From contig JADKGX010000005.1 in the NCBI GenBank assembly GCA_016722065.1, positions 17,884-81,883 of the forward strand: a stretch of 64,000 nt of DNA. The letters run 5' to 3'. Under the pieces are notes generated by a model, which did not search any database, was not told the origin of the DNA, and saw only the letters and a program-made list of their open reading frames with translations. The number at the start of each line of letters is the position of its first letter. The stretch's first letter is position 1. Origin of the DNA: Planctomycetota bacterium. GTDB lineage: Bacteria; Planctomycetota; UBA8742; UBA2392. Shown here in pieces: positions 1-10,100 of this stretch. Both the position numbers and the translations under genes were made by a program.

Positions 1-1
1 G

Positions 2-1003
2 ATTGAATGCAGCGACACGGATAAAGACCGCGTCACGCTGGCATTGATTCAGGCCTTGGCGGCCGAAAGCGGCAAACTGCGCAAAAGCCTGGCCGATGCC
101 CTGAACCGCATCACCGGCGCCGATAACGGCACGGACTCCGATGCCTGGGTGGACTGGTTCAAGGCCAAGAAACGTGAAGATCAGGGTTTGCCGGCCAAAA
201 CGGGTAAGGGTGACCGTGGCACACGCGTGAAGGTGTTCGAGACGGAATCGTTTTCTGACCGCTATGTGTTTGTGATCGATACTTCGGTTTCGATGCTCAA
301 GAAGATCACGGACGAGGAAAAGGAAAAGCTCAAGAAAAGCGTCACCAGCGGCCCCGGCGACGACAAAGACAAGCGCCGCCCGCTGGATTGGAGCCAGATC
401 AACTGCAAGCTGGACCTGGCGCGCGAAGAAATCATTCGCTCGATCGAGATCATGGACCCTGAACGCACCAAGTTCACGCTGGTCAGCTTTTCGACCGAGG
501 CCCAGGTGTGGAAGGAAGAGCTGGTGCCCACCGATGCCAAGACCGTAAAGGAAGCGGCCGACTGGCTGCGCGCGATCAAGGGCGGCAACAAGACCAACGT
601 GTTTGCAGCGCTGAATGCGGCACTGGACCTGAGTGAAAAACTTGCCGGTGTGGATGTCGACAAGCGCAAAGGCAAAGGCGGCAAGCCCAAAGACGGCAAG
701 GTGATCACCGGCAAGTCACCCGACGAGGCGATTCCGGACACCATCTTTCTGTACACCGACGGCTATTCCACCAACGGCAAATACGCCGGTGGCGATGACC
801 GCACCTGGGCCGGCAAAAGCAACGACGAGCGTGTGAAGCTGTACACCGAAATCATGAAGTACATGCTGGACGAGATTGAAGACCGTAACCGTGTCTCGCG
901 CATCCAGATAAACTGTGTCGGCGTGGGTGACCCACAGGACAGCAGCAACCTGGGCTCGCTGGCCCGGCGCAACCGCGGCGTGTACGTCAAGATCGGCAAG
1001 TAA
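2..1003 (+). CDS. VWA-domain protein, HEAT+VWA type (5' end outside window)
   Basis: The frame is open to the left edge, so the N-terminus lies outside the window; an internal TTG at 44 is only a fallback start. Visible are the end of a helical HEAT-like region, a tryptophan-containing linker (DAWVDWF) and a von Willebrand A domain. The metal site is complete in outline: DTSVS (DxSxS) about residue 79 counted from the TTG, NKTNVF carrying the MIDAS threonine, and LYTDG. The order linker, DxSxS, TNV/TNI, TDG and a closing VGxG segment matches the two complete proteins at 11814-13169 and 13224-14918, so the three are paralogues. Those two have signal peptides, so this one is probably exported too, which is inference. 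A terminator hairpin follows. The ligand is unknown. Confidence 0.85.
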   Translation: MECSDTDKDRVTLALIQALAAESGKLRKSLADALNRITGADNGTDSDAWVDWFKAKKREDQGLPAKTGKGDRGTRVKVFETESFSDRYVFVIDTSVSMLKKITDEEKEKLKKSVTSGPGDDKDKRRPLDWSQINCKLDLAREEIIRSIEIMDPERTKFTLVSFSTEAQVWKEELVPTDAKTVKEAADWLRAIKGGNKTNVFAALNAALDLSEKLAGVDVDKRKGKGGKPKDGKVITGKSPDEAIPDTIFLYTDGYSTNGKYAGGDDRTWAGKSNDERVKLYTEIMKYMLDEIEDRNRVSRIQINCVGVGDPQDSSNLGSLARRNRGVYVKIGK

Positions 1004-1033
1004 CCAGCCACCTGCGGCCACCACCGGACACGC

Positions 1034-1062
1034 AAAAAACCCCCGGCCAGGCCGGGGGTTTT
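1034..1062. terminator. Bidirectional rho-independent terminator
   Basis: An A6 run is followed by CCCCCGG...CCGGGGG with a short loop and then TTTT. The hairpin lies between two convergent genes and carries A and T tracts on its two sides, so it can serve both strands. Confidence 0.8.
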
Positions 1063-1080
1063 GTGTTGGTTGTGTTGCGT

Positions 1081-1818
1081 TTACTTGCGCGTGCGGCGGG
1101 CTGCCACCGGGTCGCGCACTTCTGTGGTTTCCACTTCGGCTTCGTGGTGCGCCGGCAGCAGGTCTTTCACAAAGCGCAGCAGGTCTTCGGGTGCGTCGTC
1201 GCTGGCGCGCACACTGCCGTTCTTGGTCACGGTCAGGGCACAGGCCCCGTCGGGCAGCTTCAGCGTCAGGGTGAAGGCCTGCAATTGGTCGCTGAACTTT
1301 TCGGCCAGCTTTTCGGCCTCCGTGGGCTCAATCAGCTTGAACGTGGCGTTGGCCAGCATGTTTTCGCGGGCCAGGTAGTCTTTGAGGCGCAGGCTTTTGA
1401 CGACGTTCTTCTTGTAGGCCCGCTGCACGTCAAACAGCAGCGCCAGCAGGTTCAAGTTGAGTTCCTCGAACTCCACATGCACGTCTGGCATGGCGTCCAG
1501 CGCTTCCTGCAGCGCGTTCAGTTCGCCGCGTCTGGCCTGGCACATCACCAGTGCCTTCTGCTGGTCGAGTTCAAACTTGGATTCCGCCAGACTTTCGGTA
1601 GGGGTTTCCTTGGGCTGCAGGGTCTTTGGGTCCAGTACAACCACCTTGCCAACCCTGGTGTAGACGTAGCGGCCAGCTACGCGGTTCTGGTTGCTGTCTT
1701 TGTCCAGCAGAAAGCCGCGCTGCATGCCGGCCTCATAGGCCAGTTGCGGCAGGGTGTCGCGAATCGAGCGAAAACTTGGCTGTGCACAGACCAGCAGTTT
1801 GTAGTGAAAGGCGCGCAT
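1081..1818 (-). CDS. Conserved-looking protein of unknown function
   Basis: A 245-residue soluble protein with no signal peptide or membrane segment. The middle is helical and rich in Leu, Glu and Lys; the C-terminus is basic and probably disordered. I do not recognise a family. It lies 88 bp downstream of the 868-residue HEAT-repeat gene on the same strand and may be co-transcribed with it. The start ATG at 1818 is preceded by AGAAACAAC rather than a strong Shine-Dalgarno site. High GC at third positions supports real coding. Confidence 0.7.
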   Translation of the reverse strand: MRAFHYKLLVCAQPSFRSIRDTLPQLAYEAGMQRGFLLDKDSNQNRVAGRYVYTRVGKVVVLDPKTLQPKETPTESLAESKFELDQQKALVMCQARRGELNALQEALDAMPDVHVEFEELNLNLLALLFDVQRAYKKNVVKSLRLKDYLARENMLANATFKLIEPTEAEKLAEKFSDQLQAFTLTLKLPDGACALTVTKNGSVRASDDAPEDLLRFVKDLLPAHHEAEVETTEVRDPVAARRTRK

Positions 1819-1906
1819 GTTGTTTCTCCGTGGCGCAACGGTAAGACGCGCTGCAAGAAACGAAAGCGCCGACGTTTCAAAGATTTACTGACACGCTGCG
1901 GCGGTC

Positions 1907-4513
1907 TCAGGCACTGCGGTCGCCGGCCGGCTTGAGGCGTCGAGTAATGTCCTCGCGCAGGGCTGCGGGAATATGCTCGCCCTTGGCCAGTTGGTCCAGC
2001 AATGAGCGCGCGACCGGCACTTTGTCGCGCATGGCGTCAAACAGCGCTTCCACCACGACGCGCCTGGCTTGCTCGATTTCTTTGTCGCGCTCGCCCAGCT
2101 TGGCGCGTTGCACAAGCGCCGTCATGGTTTGCAGCAACTGGCGGCGTTCCGTGAACTCGGGGGCGGGCTCGCCGTTGAGGCGCTTGGCCAACTCCTGAAA
2201 GATCCGGCCCGAAAGTTTGTCCATCGATTCGCCGTTGGTTCGTGAAGCGGCGATCTGGCAAATCACCTGTAACACCGGCAACAGGATCAGACGGCGGGAC
2301 AACAGTTCGGCAATCTCGTCGACCATCTCGTCGGGGCGGCGCTTGCCGGTGGCAATCTGGCCCAGCAGGTTGGCAAGGCTCATGGTTGCAGCAGGCGCCC
2401 AGATGCGCTTGTAATCCGTGATCTCGGTCCAGATCGTAATCAGGTCACGGGCAATGCGGGTAAACAGCGCGCCGGGCGTTGCCGGTGCCTCTACCATGCG
2501 CCCAAGACCCTCCAGAATGCGCGGGATCATGTCCGTGTAGGCTGTCGTTTCGCGCCCGAAGTGCAGCACCTCTTCACCCTCAGCATTGCGTCGCGTGCGC
2601 ACACTGGGGCCGGGAATGCCCTTCTTGAGTACACCCAGCAGCAGATAGCCGACTTCAAGCCTTTCCACGCCGCTGACATTGGCCCCCGACGCGATGTACC
2701 CCAGCGCCTCCAGCACGTCGTAGACGGCACTGGTGCGGCCCACAACATCGCGCAGGAAGCGCGACTGGGTGTCAGCGTCGGCAGCGGGATAGTTGCTGTG
2801 GGCGCAGGTGCGGCCCAGGGCAATGAACAGCGGGCCGCGATCAGGAAAGTCGCTTTCCTCGGCTTCTACCAGCAGGCGCAGGTCGGCCGCCAAGTCGCGC
2901 ATGAAGTCTGGTTTGGCGTCTGGCGTGGCTTCCAAAATGCGCGGCAGCAACAGCGCCGCCGACAGGCGCGTGACGTCATGGGCACTTTCCAGCATCGCGG
3001 TATGCAGGGGCTTCAGCGCGGCCTGTCCGCATTGCGTCAGGGCCAGTTGCACCAATTCAATCTGCCGTTCAAAACGAAACTCGTGCAGGCTGTCCACAAA
3101 GCCCCGCACAGCGCGCAGGCGAAGTGCTTCGTCCAGTGCCGGGTGGCGAATCACGCCGCTTTCCAGAATCGAGGTGCGCAACTCGGCATTGCCGCCTGGG
3201 TAAAGGTCCAGGCACGCCGTAACGGCCAGCGATGCGCTGGCGTCGGTGATCGGTGCCATGCCCTCGCCGCCGCGCAGCATGTGGCCCAAAAGGTCAATGA
3301 TGCGCCTGCGTCCGGTGTCGTCTGCGCTGTGCAGGCTTTCCAGCAACGGCGCAATCGCGGCATCGCCAAGCTGGGTCAGGGCTGCCGCACAGGACTGATA
3401 GTTGCGGTCAAGCTCCGACCCTGTGGTAAGCCCGCGCACGAACTGGGCCACCACCGCAGGGCTCTTTGCGGCCTGCATGTCGTGGGTGGTGATCATGCTC
3501 AACAGCAGAAAACGCAGCTCTTCCTGGGCAATGTCTTCCAGCGTGCGGGTCACCAGCGCGCCAGCTGTCGCGCGATCGGCCTTGAACAAGGCGCCAAAGA
3601 CCCCGCGCGCGGCATCATTGAAGCGGGCAAAGTGAACTTGCAGAAGCGCCACGAGCTGCTGGTGCAGCCTGGGCACCAGGCTTGCCACGCCGGGCAGGTC
3701 CGCAAGCCGATGCCCCAGCATTGCCAGCACCGCCAGTACAATCTCGCGGTCCTCGGTTGGCTTGAGCAACTCCAGCAGCGCCACGACGGCCAGTTGGCGC
3801 TGTGAATCTTCCAGCCGTGGCAGAAGTTGCCCGATGTTGGTCACCGCAACCAGGCGCTCCCCGCCGCTGCCGCCGGAAGCCGTGGCCAGGTTTTCGGTCA
3901 GTGAACTATCCAGCCCCATCGCGCCAAGGCCACGGGCGGCCTCGGCACGCACTTCTGCTTCGCGATCGCGCAGGGCCGAAAGGAACAACGCCGATTTTTC
4001 CTGCGCCGGCAGGTTGCTGAGGTACAGCTTGCGCAAGGCCTCCAGCCGGCGGCCGGTTTCTGCACTGGTGGCAAGTTCAAGCTTTAGGCGTGACAGCTCT
4101 GGCGCTGAAAGCAGGCGGTTGGCCTCCTCAGGCGCCAGCATGGTGGATGCGTTTGGGGACTTGGCCAGGTTTGTGGTCGCGGCCGCTGGACTTGGTTCAA
4201 CGGTTGATTCCTCGGCCAGGCAGATCACACGGCGGGAATCACGCTGTACCAGCGCGACAGGATTGTCCTTGAACCACTTGCCCTTGGCCAGTTTGGCCAT
4301 GGCTGTTGCGTCAATTTGCGAGGCGGCGTCCAGCAGCGCCTTGGAAAGCAGCAGGTCCGAAAGCGGCTTGCCGTCGCTGTCCACGGCGACCTCAACCAGT
4401 GTTTCGGTCACGAACAAACCGGCCCGGGCCAGTGCGCCAATGCGCGTGGCCAGGCGGCGCGAGGCGCCAAGGCTTTCGACCAGCCCGTCAAAGTCACTGC
4501 TGACAATGCGCAC
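1907..4513 (-). CDS. Large HEAT-repeat protein
   Basis: An 868-residue protein built mostly of paired amphipathic helices typical of HEAT/armadillo repeats, for example the LRDREAEVRAEAARGLGAMG segment near residue 185. The N-terminal ~130 residues do not look like HEAT and may be a separate domain. There is no signal peptide or transmembrane segment, so it is probably a cytosolic scaffold. The GTG start at 4513 has AAAGG a few bases upstream. It is divergent from the glycosyltransferase at 4550 with only 36 bp between. The partner cannot be read from sequence; HEAT proteins recur next to VWA proteins in this window, which suggests but does not prove a link. Confidence 0.8.
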   Translation of the reverse strand: MRIVSSDFDGLVESLGASRRLATRIGALARAGLFVTETLVEVAVDSDGKPLSDLLLSKALLDAASQIDATAMAKLAKGKWFKDNPVALVQRDSRRVICLAEESTVEPSPAAATTNLAKSPNASTMLAPEEANRLLSAPELSRLKLELATSAETGRRLEALRKLYLSNLPAQEKSALFLSALRDREAEVRAEAARGLGAMGLDSSLTENLATASGGSGGERLVAVTNIGQLLPRLEDSQRQLAVVALLELLKPTEDREIVLAVLAMLGHRLADLPGVASLVPRLHQQLVALLQVHFARFNDAARGVFGALFKADRATAGALVTRTLEDIAQEELRFLLLSMITTHDMQAAKSPAVVAQFVRGLTTGSELDRNYQSCAAALTQLGDAAIAPLLESLHSADDTGRRRIIDLLGHMLRGGEGMAPITDASASLAVTACLDLYPGGNAELRTSILESGVIRHPALDEALRLRAVRGFVDSLHEFRFERQIELVQLALTQCGQAALKPLHTAMLESAHDVTRLSAALLLPRILEATPDAKPDFMRDLAADLRLLVEAEESDFPDRGPLFIALGRTCAHSNYPAADADTQSRFLRDVVGRTSAVYDVLEALGYIASGANVSGVERLEVGYLLLGVLKKGIPGPSVRTRRNAEGEEVLHFGRETTAYTDMIPRILEGLGRMVEAPATPGALFTRIARDLITIWTEITDYKRIWAPAATMSLANLLGQIATGKRRPDEMVDEIAELLSRRLILLPVLQVICQIAASRTNGESMDKLSGRIFQELAKRLNGEPAPEFTERRQLLQTMTALVQRAKLGERDKEIEQARRVVVEALFDAMRDKVPVARSLLDQLAKGEHIPAALREDITRRLKPAGDRSA

Positions 4514-4549
4514 TTACGCCTTTCGGTGGGGGACCTATGATTTGCGCGA

Positions 4550-5605
4550 ATGCTACGCGCCCTGCTGGACGCCCGCAACGTCGTGGTACGCGCACCTAAC
4601 GCGCTGGGGGACCTGGTCATGGCGACCGGTGCCTTTGCGCGGCTGGCTGCCCACTATGGGCGTGATCGACTCAGCCTGGTCTGCCTGCCCGCTGGCGTGC
4701 CGTTGCTGCAGGGCAATTCGTGGTTTCGTCAGATCCTGGCCTACGACCGCAAAGGCAAGCACAAGGGCCTTTCCGGGTCGCTGGCCTTTGCGCGCCAGTT
4801 GCGCCAGATGCAGTTTGACCTTGGCATTCTGCTGCCCAACAGCCTGGGCAGCGCGTTGCAGTTTGTCTGGGGCGGGGTGCGGCAGCGCGTTGGCTACTAC
4901 AAAGAAGGCCGCAGCATGTTTCTTCATGCGGGCCGCAAACGCGACCGCGACGCCAGGGGCAAGTTCGTACCCAAGTACACGGGCCAGTACTTCATGGACC
5001 TGCTGGACGTGATCGGGCTTCCGCCAGCGCCGATGGTGCCGTCTTTGCCGGTCACGGAATCCGAAACCCAGGCTGCCATCCAAGCCATTGCACAGCGTGA
5101 CCTGCAAGGCGGGCCGCTGGTTGTGGTCGCGCCCGGTGCGGCCTTTGGGCCCAGCAAACTCTGGGGTGCCGCGCGGTTTGCGGCTGTGGCCGATGCGCTG
5201 GCGGCCAAAGGGGCCAAAATCCTGCTGAGTTTCGGCCCCGGTGAGGAAGCCACGGTGGATGCCATGCAGTCTGCCGGCACCCGCCAATACGCCACAGGCA
5301 AGGGATTGGACCTTTCGACGCTCAAGGCCGTGATGCAGCGTGCTGCGCTGGTGCTGACCAACGACACCGGGCCGCGCCACATGGCCGTAGCGCTGGGCCG
5401 GCCGGTGGTTTGCATCATGGGCCCCAACGACCCGCGCTACTCGGCGTTGCCAGAAGTGGAAAAGGGTGAAGTAATCCGCGAGCCGGTAGATTGCAGCCCT
5501 TACACCTGGCCCTGCCAGTTGAAGGAATGCCCAATTGACCACCGCTGCATGCAGGCAATCACGGTAGATCGCGTGGTCCAGGCCTGCAGCAAGTGGCTGG
5601 GTTAG
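4550..5605 (+). CDS. Glycosyltransferase family 9 (heptosyltransferase-like)
   Basis: Family 9 enzymes transfer heptose from ADP-heptose to the lipopolysaccharide core. Typical features are the N-terminal RAPNALGDLVMATGAF nucleotide-fold start, an APGAAFGPSKLW segment near residue 190, the family signature TNDTGPRHMAVALGRPVV near residue 270 and a late CPIDHRCM segment. The length of 351 residues fits the family. If the substrate is heptose, the cell makes a lipopolysaccharide core; specificity cannot be told from sequence. The stop overlaps the stop of the convergent MerR gene by a few bases. Confidence 0.88.
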   Translation: MLRALLDARNVVVRAPNALGDLVMATGAFARLAAHYGRDRLSLVCLPAGVPLLQGNSWFRQILAYDRKGKHKGLSGSLAFARQLRQMQFDLGILLPNSLGSALQFVWGGVRQRVGYYKEGRSMFLHAGRKRDRDARGKFVPKYTGQYFMDLLDVIGLPPAPMVPSLPVTESETQAAIQAIAQRDLQGGPLVVVAPGAAFGPSKLWGAARFAAVADALAAKGAKILLSFGPGEEATVDAMQSAGTRQYATGKGLDLSTLKAVMQRAALVLTNDTGPRHMAVALGRPVVCIMGPNDPRYSALPEVEKGEVIREPVDCSPYTWPCQLKECPIDHRCMQAITVDRVVQACSKWLG

Positions 5606-5889
5606 GCCGTCTTGGGCGGGTTCTGCGTGGCTTTTTCTGCGGCTGATTGCGCGGCCTTGTCCTCGGCTTCCAAGACTTCGCGGACCTCTTCGAGGGTGCG
5701 GTGAATCTTGAGCATGTCGATGCGGCGCAGGCGGTCAAACACGCCTTCGTCGTAAAGGCGGTGGCCGCTTTCGGTGCGTTCCAGCGGTTTGATCAAGCCC
5801 AGCATCGTGTAGTTGTGAATCGTCTGCCGCGACAGCCCCGTGTGGCGCATGATCTCGCCAACTTTGTAAAGCTTCGGGGGCGCGGGCAT
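5602..5889 (-). CDS. MerR-family transcriptional regulator
   Basis: A 95-residue protein with a winged-helix DNA-binding start (YKVGEIMRHTGLSRQTIHNY) followed by the LIKPLERTESGHRLYDE wing typical of MerR proteins and a short helical tail. There is no C-terminal effector domain and no cysteine cluster, so a metal sensor is unlikely. I chose the ATG at 5889 because GGAG sits six bases upstream; an in-frame ATG at 5943 would add an unconserved extension. It lies 57 bp downstream of the SurA-like gene on the same strand. The target is unknown. Confidence 0.85.
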   Translation of the reverse strand: MPAPPKLYKVGEIMRHTGLSRQTIHNYTMLGLIKPLERTESGHRLYDEGVFDRLRRIDMLKIHRTLEEVREVLEAEDKAAQSAAEKATQNPPKTA

Positions 5890-5946
5890 TGGGATCTCCG
5901 GTCGCGTGCTACATAGCGCATGGGGGCGGCGCTGGCAATACACCTG

Positions 5947-7089
5947 CTAACGCGACAACTGCTTCTCGGGCACCATAGCGGCGCGCTTGAGCAACTCCGC
6001 CGTCACCTTGGCTTCGTTTTCCTGAAACCGGCGCTGAAAGATTTCGTTCCGCAGGCTTTCCTGCACCTTGGGGTTTTCAAAGTTGCGGGCATCGCCGTCG
6101 CGGCGTGAAAACACCTGAACAAACGAAACGACTTCCAGCTGCACGCCCTCTTCATCTTCTTCCGTCATGGCGCCCAGCTTGGAAAGCCCGCCCGTGGCTG
6201 GCACAGAAAGCACCATGCCGTAGGTCGTGGCATCCAGTTCCGAGTCGTCTTTGGCCTTGCGGCGCTGGCTGATTTCAAACCGTACCCCGGGCAACTTCTG
6301 GTTGTCGATCAGGGTTTTGAGGCTGTCTGTTGCGGCTTCCAGGCTTTCGCCTTTTTCGACGCGCGGGTACACCCCGGTGCCTTCGCCAGTCAGGGCGCCC
6401 AGCAGCTTGTTGCGCGTTTCGATACTGGTGTCCTGGGGATAGAACAGCTTGAACTGCCGAAAATCGATGTCGCGGGCGATGCGCCATTTGGCGCGGGTGG
6501 CTTCGAACTCCCGGCGCAGGTCCTTGGGCGTAACCGAAAGCGCAAAGTAGGTTGTGACGGGAACCTCCGCCGGCAGCGCGCCACGTGCGCCCGCGAGGTA
6601 ATAGAGGGCCTCTTTGCGGCGGATATCGGTGCGGCGGCGTTCGCGATAGTCACTGACGGTCAAGCCATAGCGCGCCTTGACGTACTTGGCCCAGCCGTTG
6701 TCGTCGTCGGCTGCTACACCGGCGCGTTTGCGTTCGCCCGCCAACACCGAGCGCATGGTGATGTTGTTGATGTTGATCTGCAGCTTGTCGGCCTCGCCTT
6801 CCAGCAGCAGGTTGACGACATAGTTTTCCAGCGCCGCATACACGATCTGCTTTTCAATGAACGAGTCTGGCACGTCTTCCTTGATGCCACGGGTCTGGCG
6901 GATGGCGTTGATTTCAGACTGCATGTCGCGGTCGCCCACGATCTGCTGGTAGGTAATAGGCTTGCCGTTGACGATCACCAGTACTTCGTTGGCGCCGTCG
7001 CCAAGGCGAGTGGAATTGCCTTCTGCCAGCAGCGTCAGCGGCAGAAGGGCAAGCATCAGCAGCGCAAGCATCGAACGTGGAAATCGCAT
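5947..7089 (-). CDS. SurA-like periplasmic chaperone / parvulin-type protein
   Basis: The protein starts with an export signal (RFPRSMLALLMLALLPLTLL) and then shows the SurA/PrsA N-terminal pattern VNGKPITYQQI near residue 40. A helical chaperone region follows. I do not see a clear parvulin isomerase domain, so it may act only as a holdase for outer-membrane or secreted proteins. A GTG two codons upstream (7095) is an alternative start. It follows mfd by about 50 bp on the same strand, so the two may be co-transcribed although their roles are unrelated. Confidence 0.75.
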   Translation of the reverse strand: MRFPRSMLALLMLALLPLTLLAEGNSTRLGDGANEVLVIVNGKPITYQQIVGDRDMQSEINAIRQTRGIKEDVPDSFIEKQIVYAALENYVVNLLLEGEADKLQININNITMRSVLAGERKRAGVAADDDNGWAKYVKARYGLTVSDYRERRRTDIRRKEALYYLAGARGALPAEVPVTTYFALSVTPKDLRREFEATRAKWRIARDIDFRQFKLFYPQDTSIETRNKLLGALTGEGTGVYPRVEKGESLEAATDSLKTLIDNQKLPGVRFEISQRRKAKDDSELDATTYGMVLSVPATGGLSKLGAMTEEDEEGVQLEVVSFVQVFSRRDGDARNFENPKVQESLRNEIFQRRFQENEAKVTAELLKRAAMVPEKQLSR

Positions 7090-7142
7090 GGGCACAGGAT
7101 GCAGACAAGGCCAAGCGCGGGCAAGGGTGCACCGGCGGGCCG

Positions 7143-10100
7143 CTAGTTGCGGGCAGTTTCCTTGAAGACCCCATGCCGTACCAGCGATTGCAGCAGGTTG
7201 GCCAGAAAGCGCAGCTGCTCTTCGCCTCTCTCCAGCCCTGCTCGCAGTGGCAGCGCCAGCGTGGTTTCATCCAGGATACGGAAACTCTTGCTGGCCAGGC
7301 TGAGTTGCTTGTGGGTGATGCCGGCCGAAAGCACACGAAGCTTCAGGTGGTCCCGGGCCGCACTGAGCGCCACCACCCCCAATCGGGCAAGGCGTGCCCG
7401 CACCAGGGCTGAAGTCAGAATGCGGTCAAAATCGCGCGGGGGCTTGCCAAAGCGATCTGTTACATCGCGCAACAGTTCTTCGGCCTGCTTGTCATCGTGC
7501 AGGCGCGCCAGCTTGCGGTACAGTTCCAGCCTGTGCTTGGGTGACTTGACGTACCCCGGCGCGATGCGCAGGTCGAGCCCGAGCTCGAGTTGCGTGTCCA
7601 CTTCCGGGGCCACGGGTTCGTGTTTGAGTTTGCGCACGGCGCGTTCCAGCAGCCGGCAGTAAAGGTCATAGCCCACGGTGGCTATGTGTCCGCTTTGTTC
7701 AGGGCCCAGAAGGTTGCCGGCGCCGCGAAGTTCCAGGTCGCGCATGGCAATCTTGAAACCGCTGCCCAGGGCCTGGTATTGCAGAATGGCCTTGAGCCGC
7801 TTGGCGGCAATTTCACGCACCGAGACGTCGTCGGGCACCAGCAGATAGCAATAGGCCTGGTTGTGATAGCGCCCGACACGACCGCGCAACTGGTGCAGGT
7901 CCGCCAGCCCGTACTGATCGGCCTTATCAATGAAGATGGTGTTGGCACTGCGCACATCAATGCCGCTTTCAATGATCGTGGTGCAGACCAGCACGTCGGT
8001 CTGGCGCGCCATGAAGCGCAGCATGACTTCTTCAAGCTGGCCTTCAGGCATCTGGCCATGGCCGATTTCAATGCGCGCCTCGGGCACGATGCGCTGCACG
8101 CGTTCGGCCACGACGTCAATGTCAAACACGCGGTTGTGCACAAAGAAGACCTGGCCGTCGCGGGCCAGTTCGGTGCGAATGGCGTCCCTTACCAGCGCGT
8201 CGTTGAAGTGCCCAAGCCGCGTCAGCACCGGCAGCCGGTTCTGGGGCGGGGTCATCAGGTTGCTGATGTCGCGCAGGCCCAGCATGGCCTGGTGCAGGGT
8301 GCGTGGAATTGGCGTGGCGGAAAGCGTCAGCACGTCGACGGTGCGGCGCATGTGCTTGAGACGTTCCTTGTGTTCCACGCCAAAGCGTTGTTCTTCGTCA
8401 ATCACTACCAGACCCAGGTCCTTGAACTGGACGTCCTGGGAAAGCAGGCGGTGGGTGCCAATGACGATGTCGACCTTTCCTTCGGCCAGTTGTTCCAGAG
8501 TTTTGCGCTGCTGGCTGTGGCTGCGAAAGCGCGACAGCAGGTCGACGATCACGGCAAACTGCTTCATGCGCTCGCTGAAGGTCAGGAAGTGCTGCTGGGC
8601 CAGTACCGTCGTAGGCACCAGAATCGCCACCTGACGCCCCTGCTGCACCATCTTGAATGCCGCGCGCATGGCCAATTCAGTTTTGCCATAACCCACGTCG
8701 CCGCAAATCAGGCGGTCCATAGGGCGGCGGGCTTCCATGTCGCGCTTGATGGCAAGGCTGGATTTGGCCTGGTCAGGCGTATCACGAAAGGGGCAGGCGG
8801 CTTCGTATTCGGCCTGTTCGGTGCTGTCGGGGTCGCAGGCAAAGCCTGCTTCCTGGGCGCGAATGGCTTGTACTTCCAGAAGATCGGTCGCCAGCTTCAG
8901 TACACTTTGCTGGGCGCGGATCTTCTTTTCGCTCCAGGCCGCCGTGTTGTACTTCGAAAGGCGCGGCACTTCGCCACGCACGCCGATGTACTTCTGCACA
9001 ACGTCAGCGTTGGTGGCCGGCACATGCAGGATCAGGCCGTCGTCGAACTCCAGCGTCAGAAACTCGCCGGATTTTCCGTCGCGGTCGATCGTTTCCATGC
9101 CCTGGTAGCGCGCGATGCCGTGTTGCAGGTGCACGACATAATCGCCTGTTTCCATCTGCACGAAATCGTCCAGCAATTCGCTGGCCGTCAATTCGGGTGT
9201 GTCTTCACTGAACAGGCGGCGGCGTGCACGACCCAGCAGCTCGTGCATGCTAAGCAGTGCCGTCTGAAGCGCTGGCAGCACGCGCCCATCGCCGATATCG
9301 CCGGGCAACAGCGCAAGCCCGTCGCCTTGGCGCAAGCCCAGTTCGGCCAGGCTGGACGTGGCCACCCGCAACTCCGGCTGGGTGCCGCAAAACAGCAGCA
9401 CCTTGTGTCCGCCAGCCTGCAGGGCGCGAACCAACGCCGCAATGCCGCCATAGCCGTCACCCAGGCTGACGGGCGCGACGCATTGCAGGTGCTGTGGGGC
9501 CTGCCCTTGCACCAGCCGCAGTGTGTCTTTGCGGTCCAGCAGCGCCTGTGCCTGCTCGACGCGATGGCTTGTGGGCTCGTCGTCGCGGAAGCTTGCAAGG
9601 GTCTTCAGGCGCTCGGCCACTGCGTCGGCCTGCAATACAAGCGTGCGTGCCACGGGCATGTAATCCTGCACGCTGCTGGGGCGCTCGGAATCCGAGGGCG
9701 GCAACAGCGGAAAGGCGACACCCTGGGGCAGGGATTCAAAGCTGCGCTGGGTGGCAAGGTCAAAGGCGCGAATTGACTCAATCTGGTTGCCCATCAGTTC
9801 CAGGCGCACCGGGCTGGTCCGAGTGGCCGGAAACAGGTCCACGATGCCACCACGGCGGGCAAACTGGCCGGGCGAATCCAGTTGTTCCACACGGGCGAAG
9901 CCGGCATCGACGAGGCGGCGGAACATCGCCTCGAGGTCCAGCTTCAAGCCGGGCTTCAGCACCAGGTTGCCTTCCGTAAGCTGCTGCGGCGCCGGAAGGG
10001 CTTCCAGCAGCGTAGCCGCGGGTGCCAGCAGCACGGTGGTGGTTGCATCGGCCGCGGAAAGACGCCCAAGCACAGCCAGCCAGGCGGCGTCGCGGTCCGG

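Noticed and set aside
1932..5012. Several long plus-strand frames opposite the 868-residue HEAT protein and across 3762-5012
   Set aside because: Compositions rich in Arg, Ser and Ala and no motifs; typical of antisense frames in GC-rich DNA.
7590..9776. Plus-strand open frame of about 730 residues inside mfd
   Set aside because: It is a shadow of mfd in GC-rich DNA; the translation is rich in His and Gln with no recognisable motif and no ribosome site.
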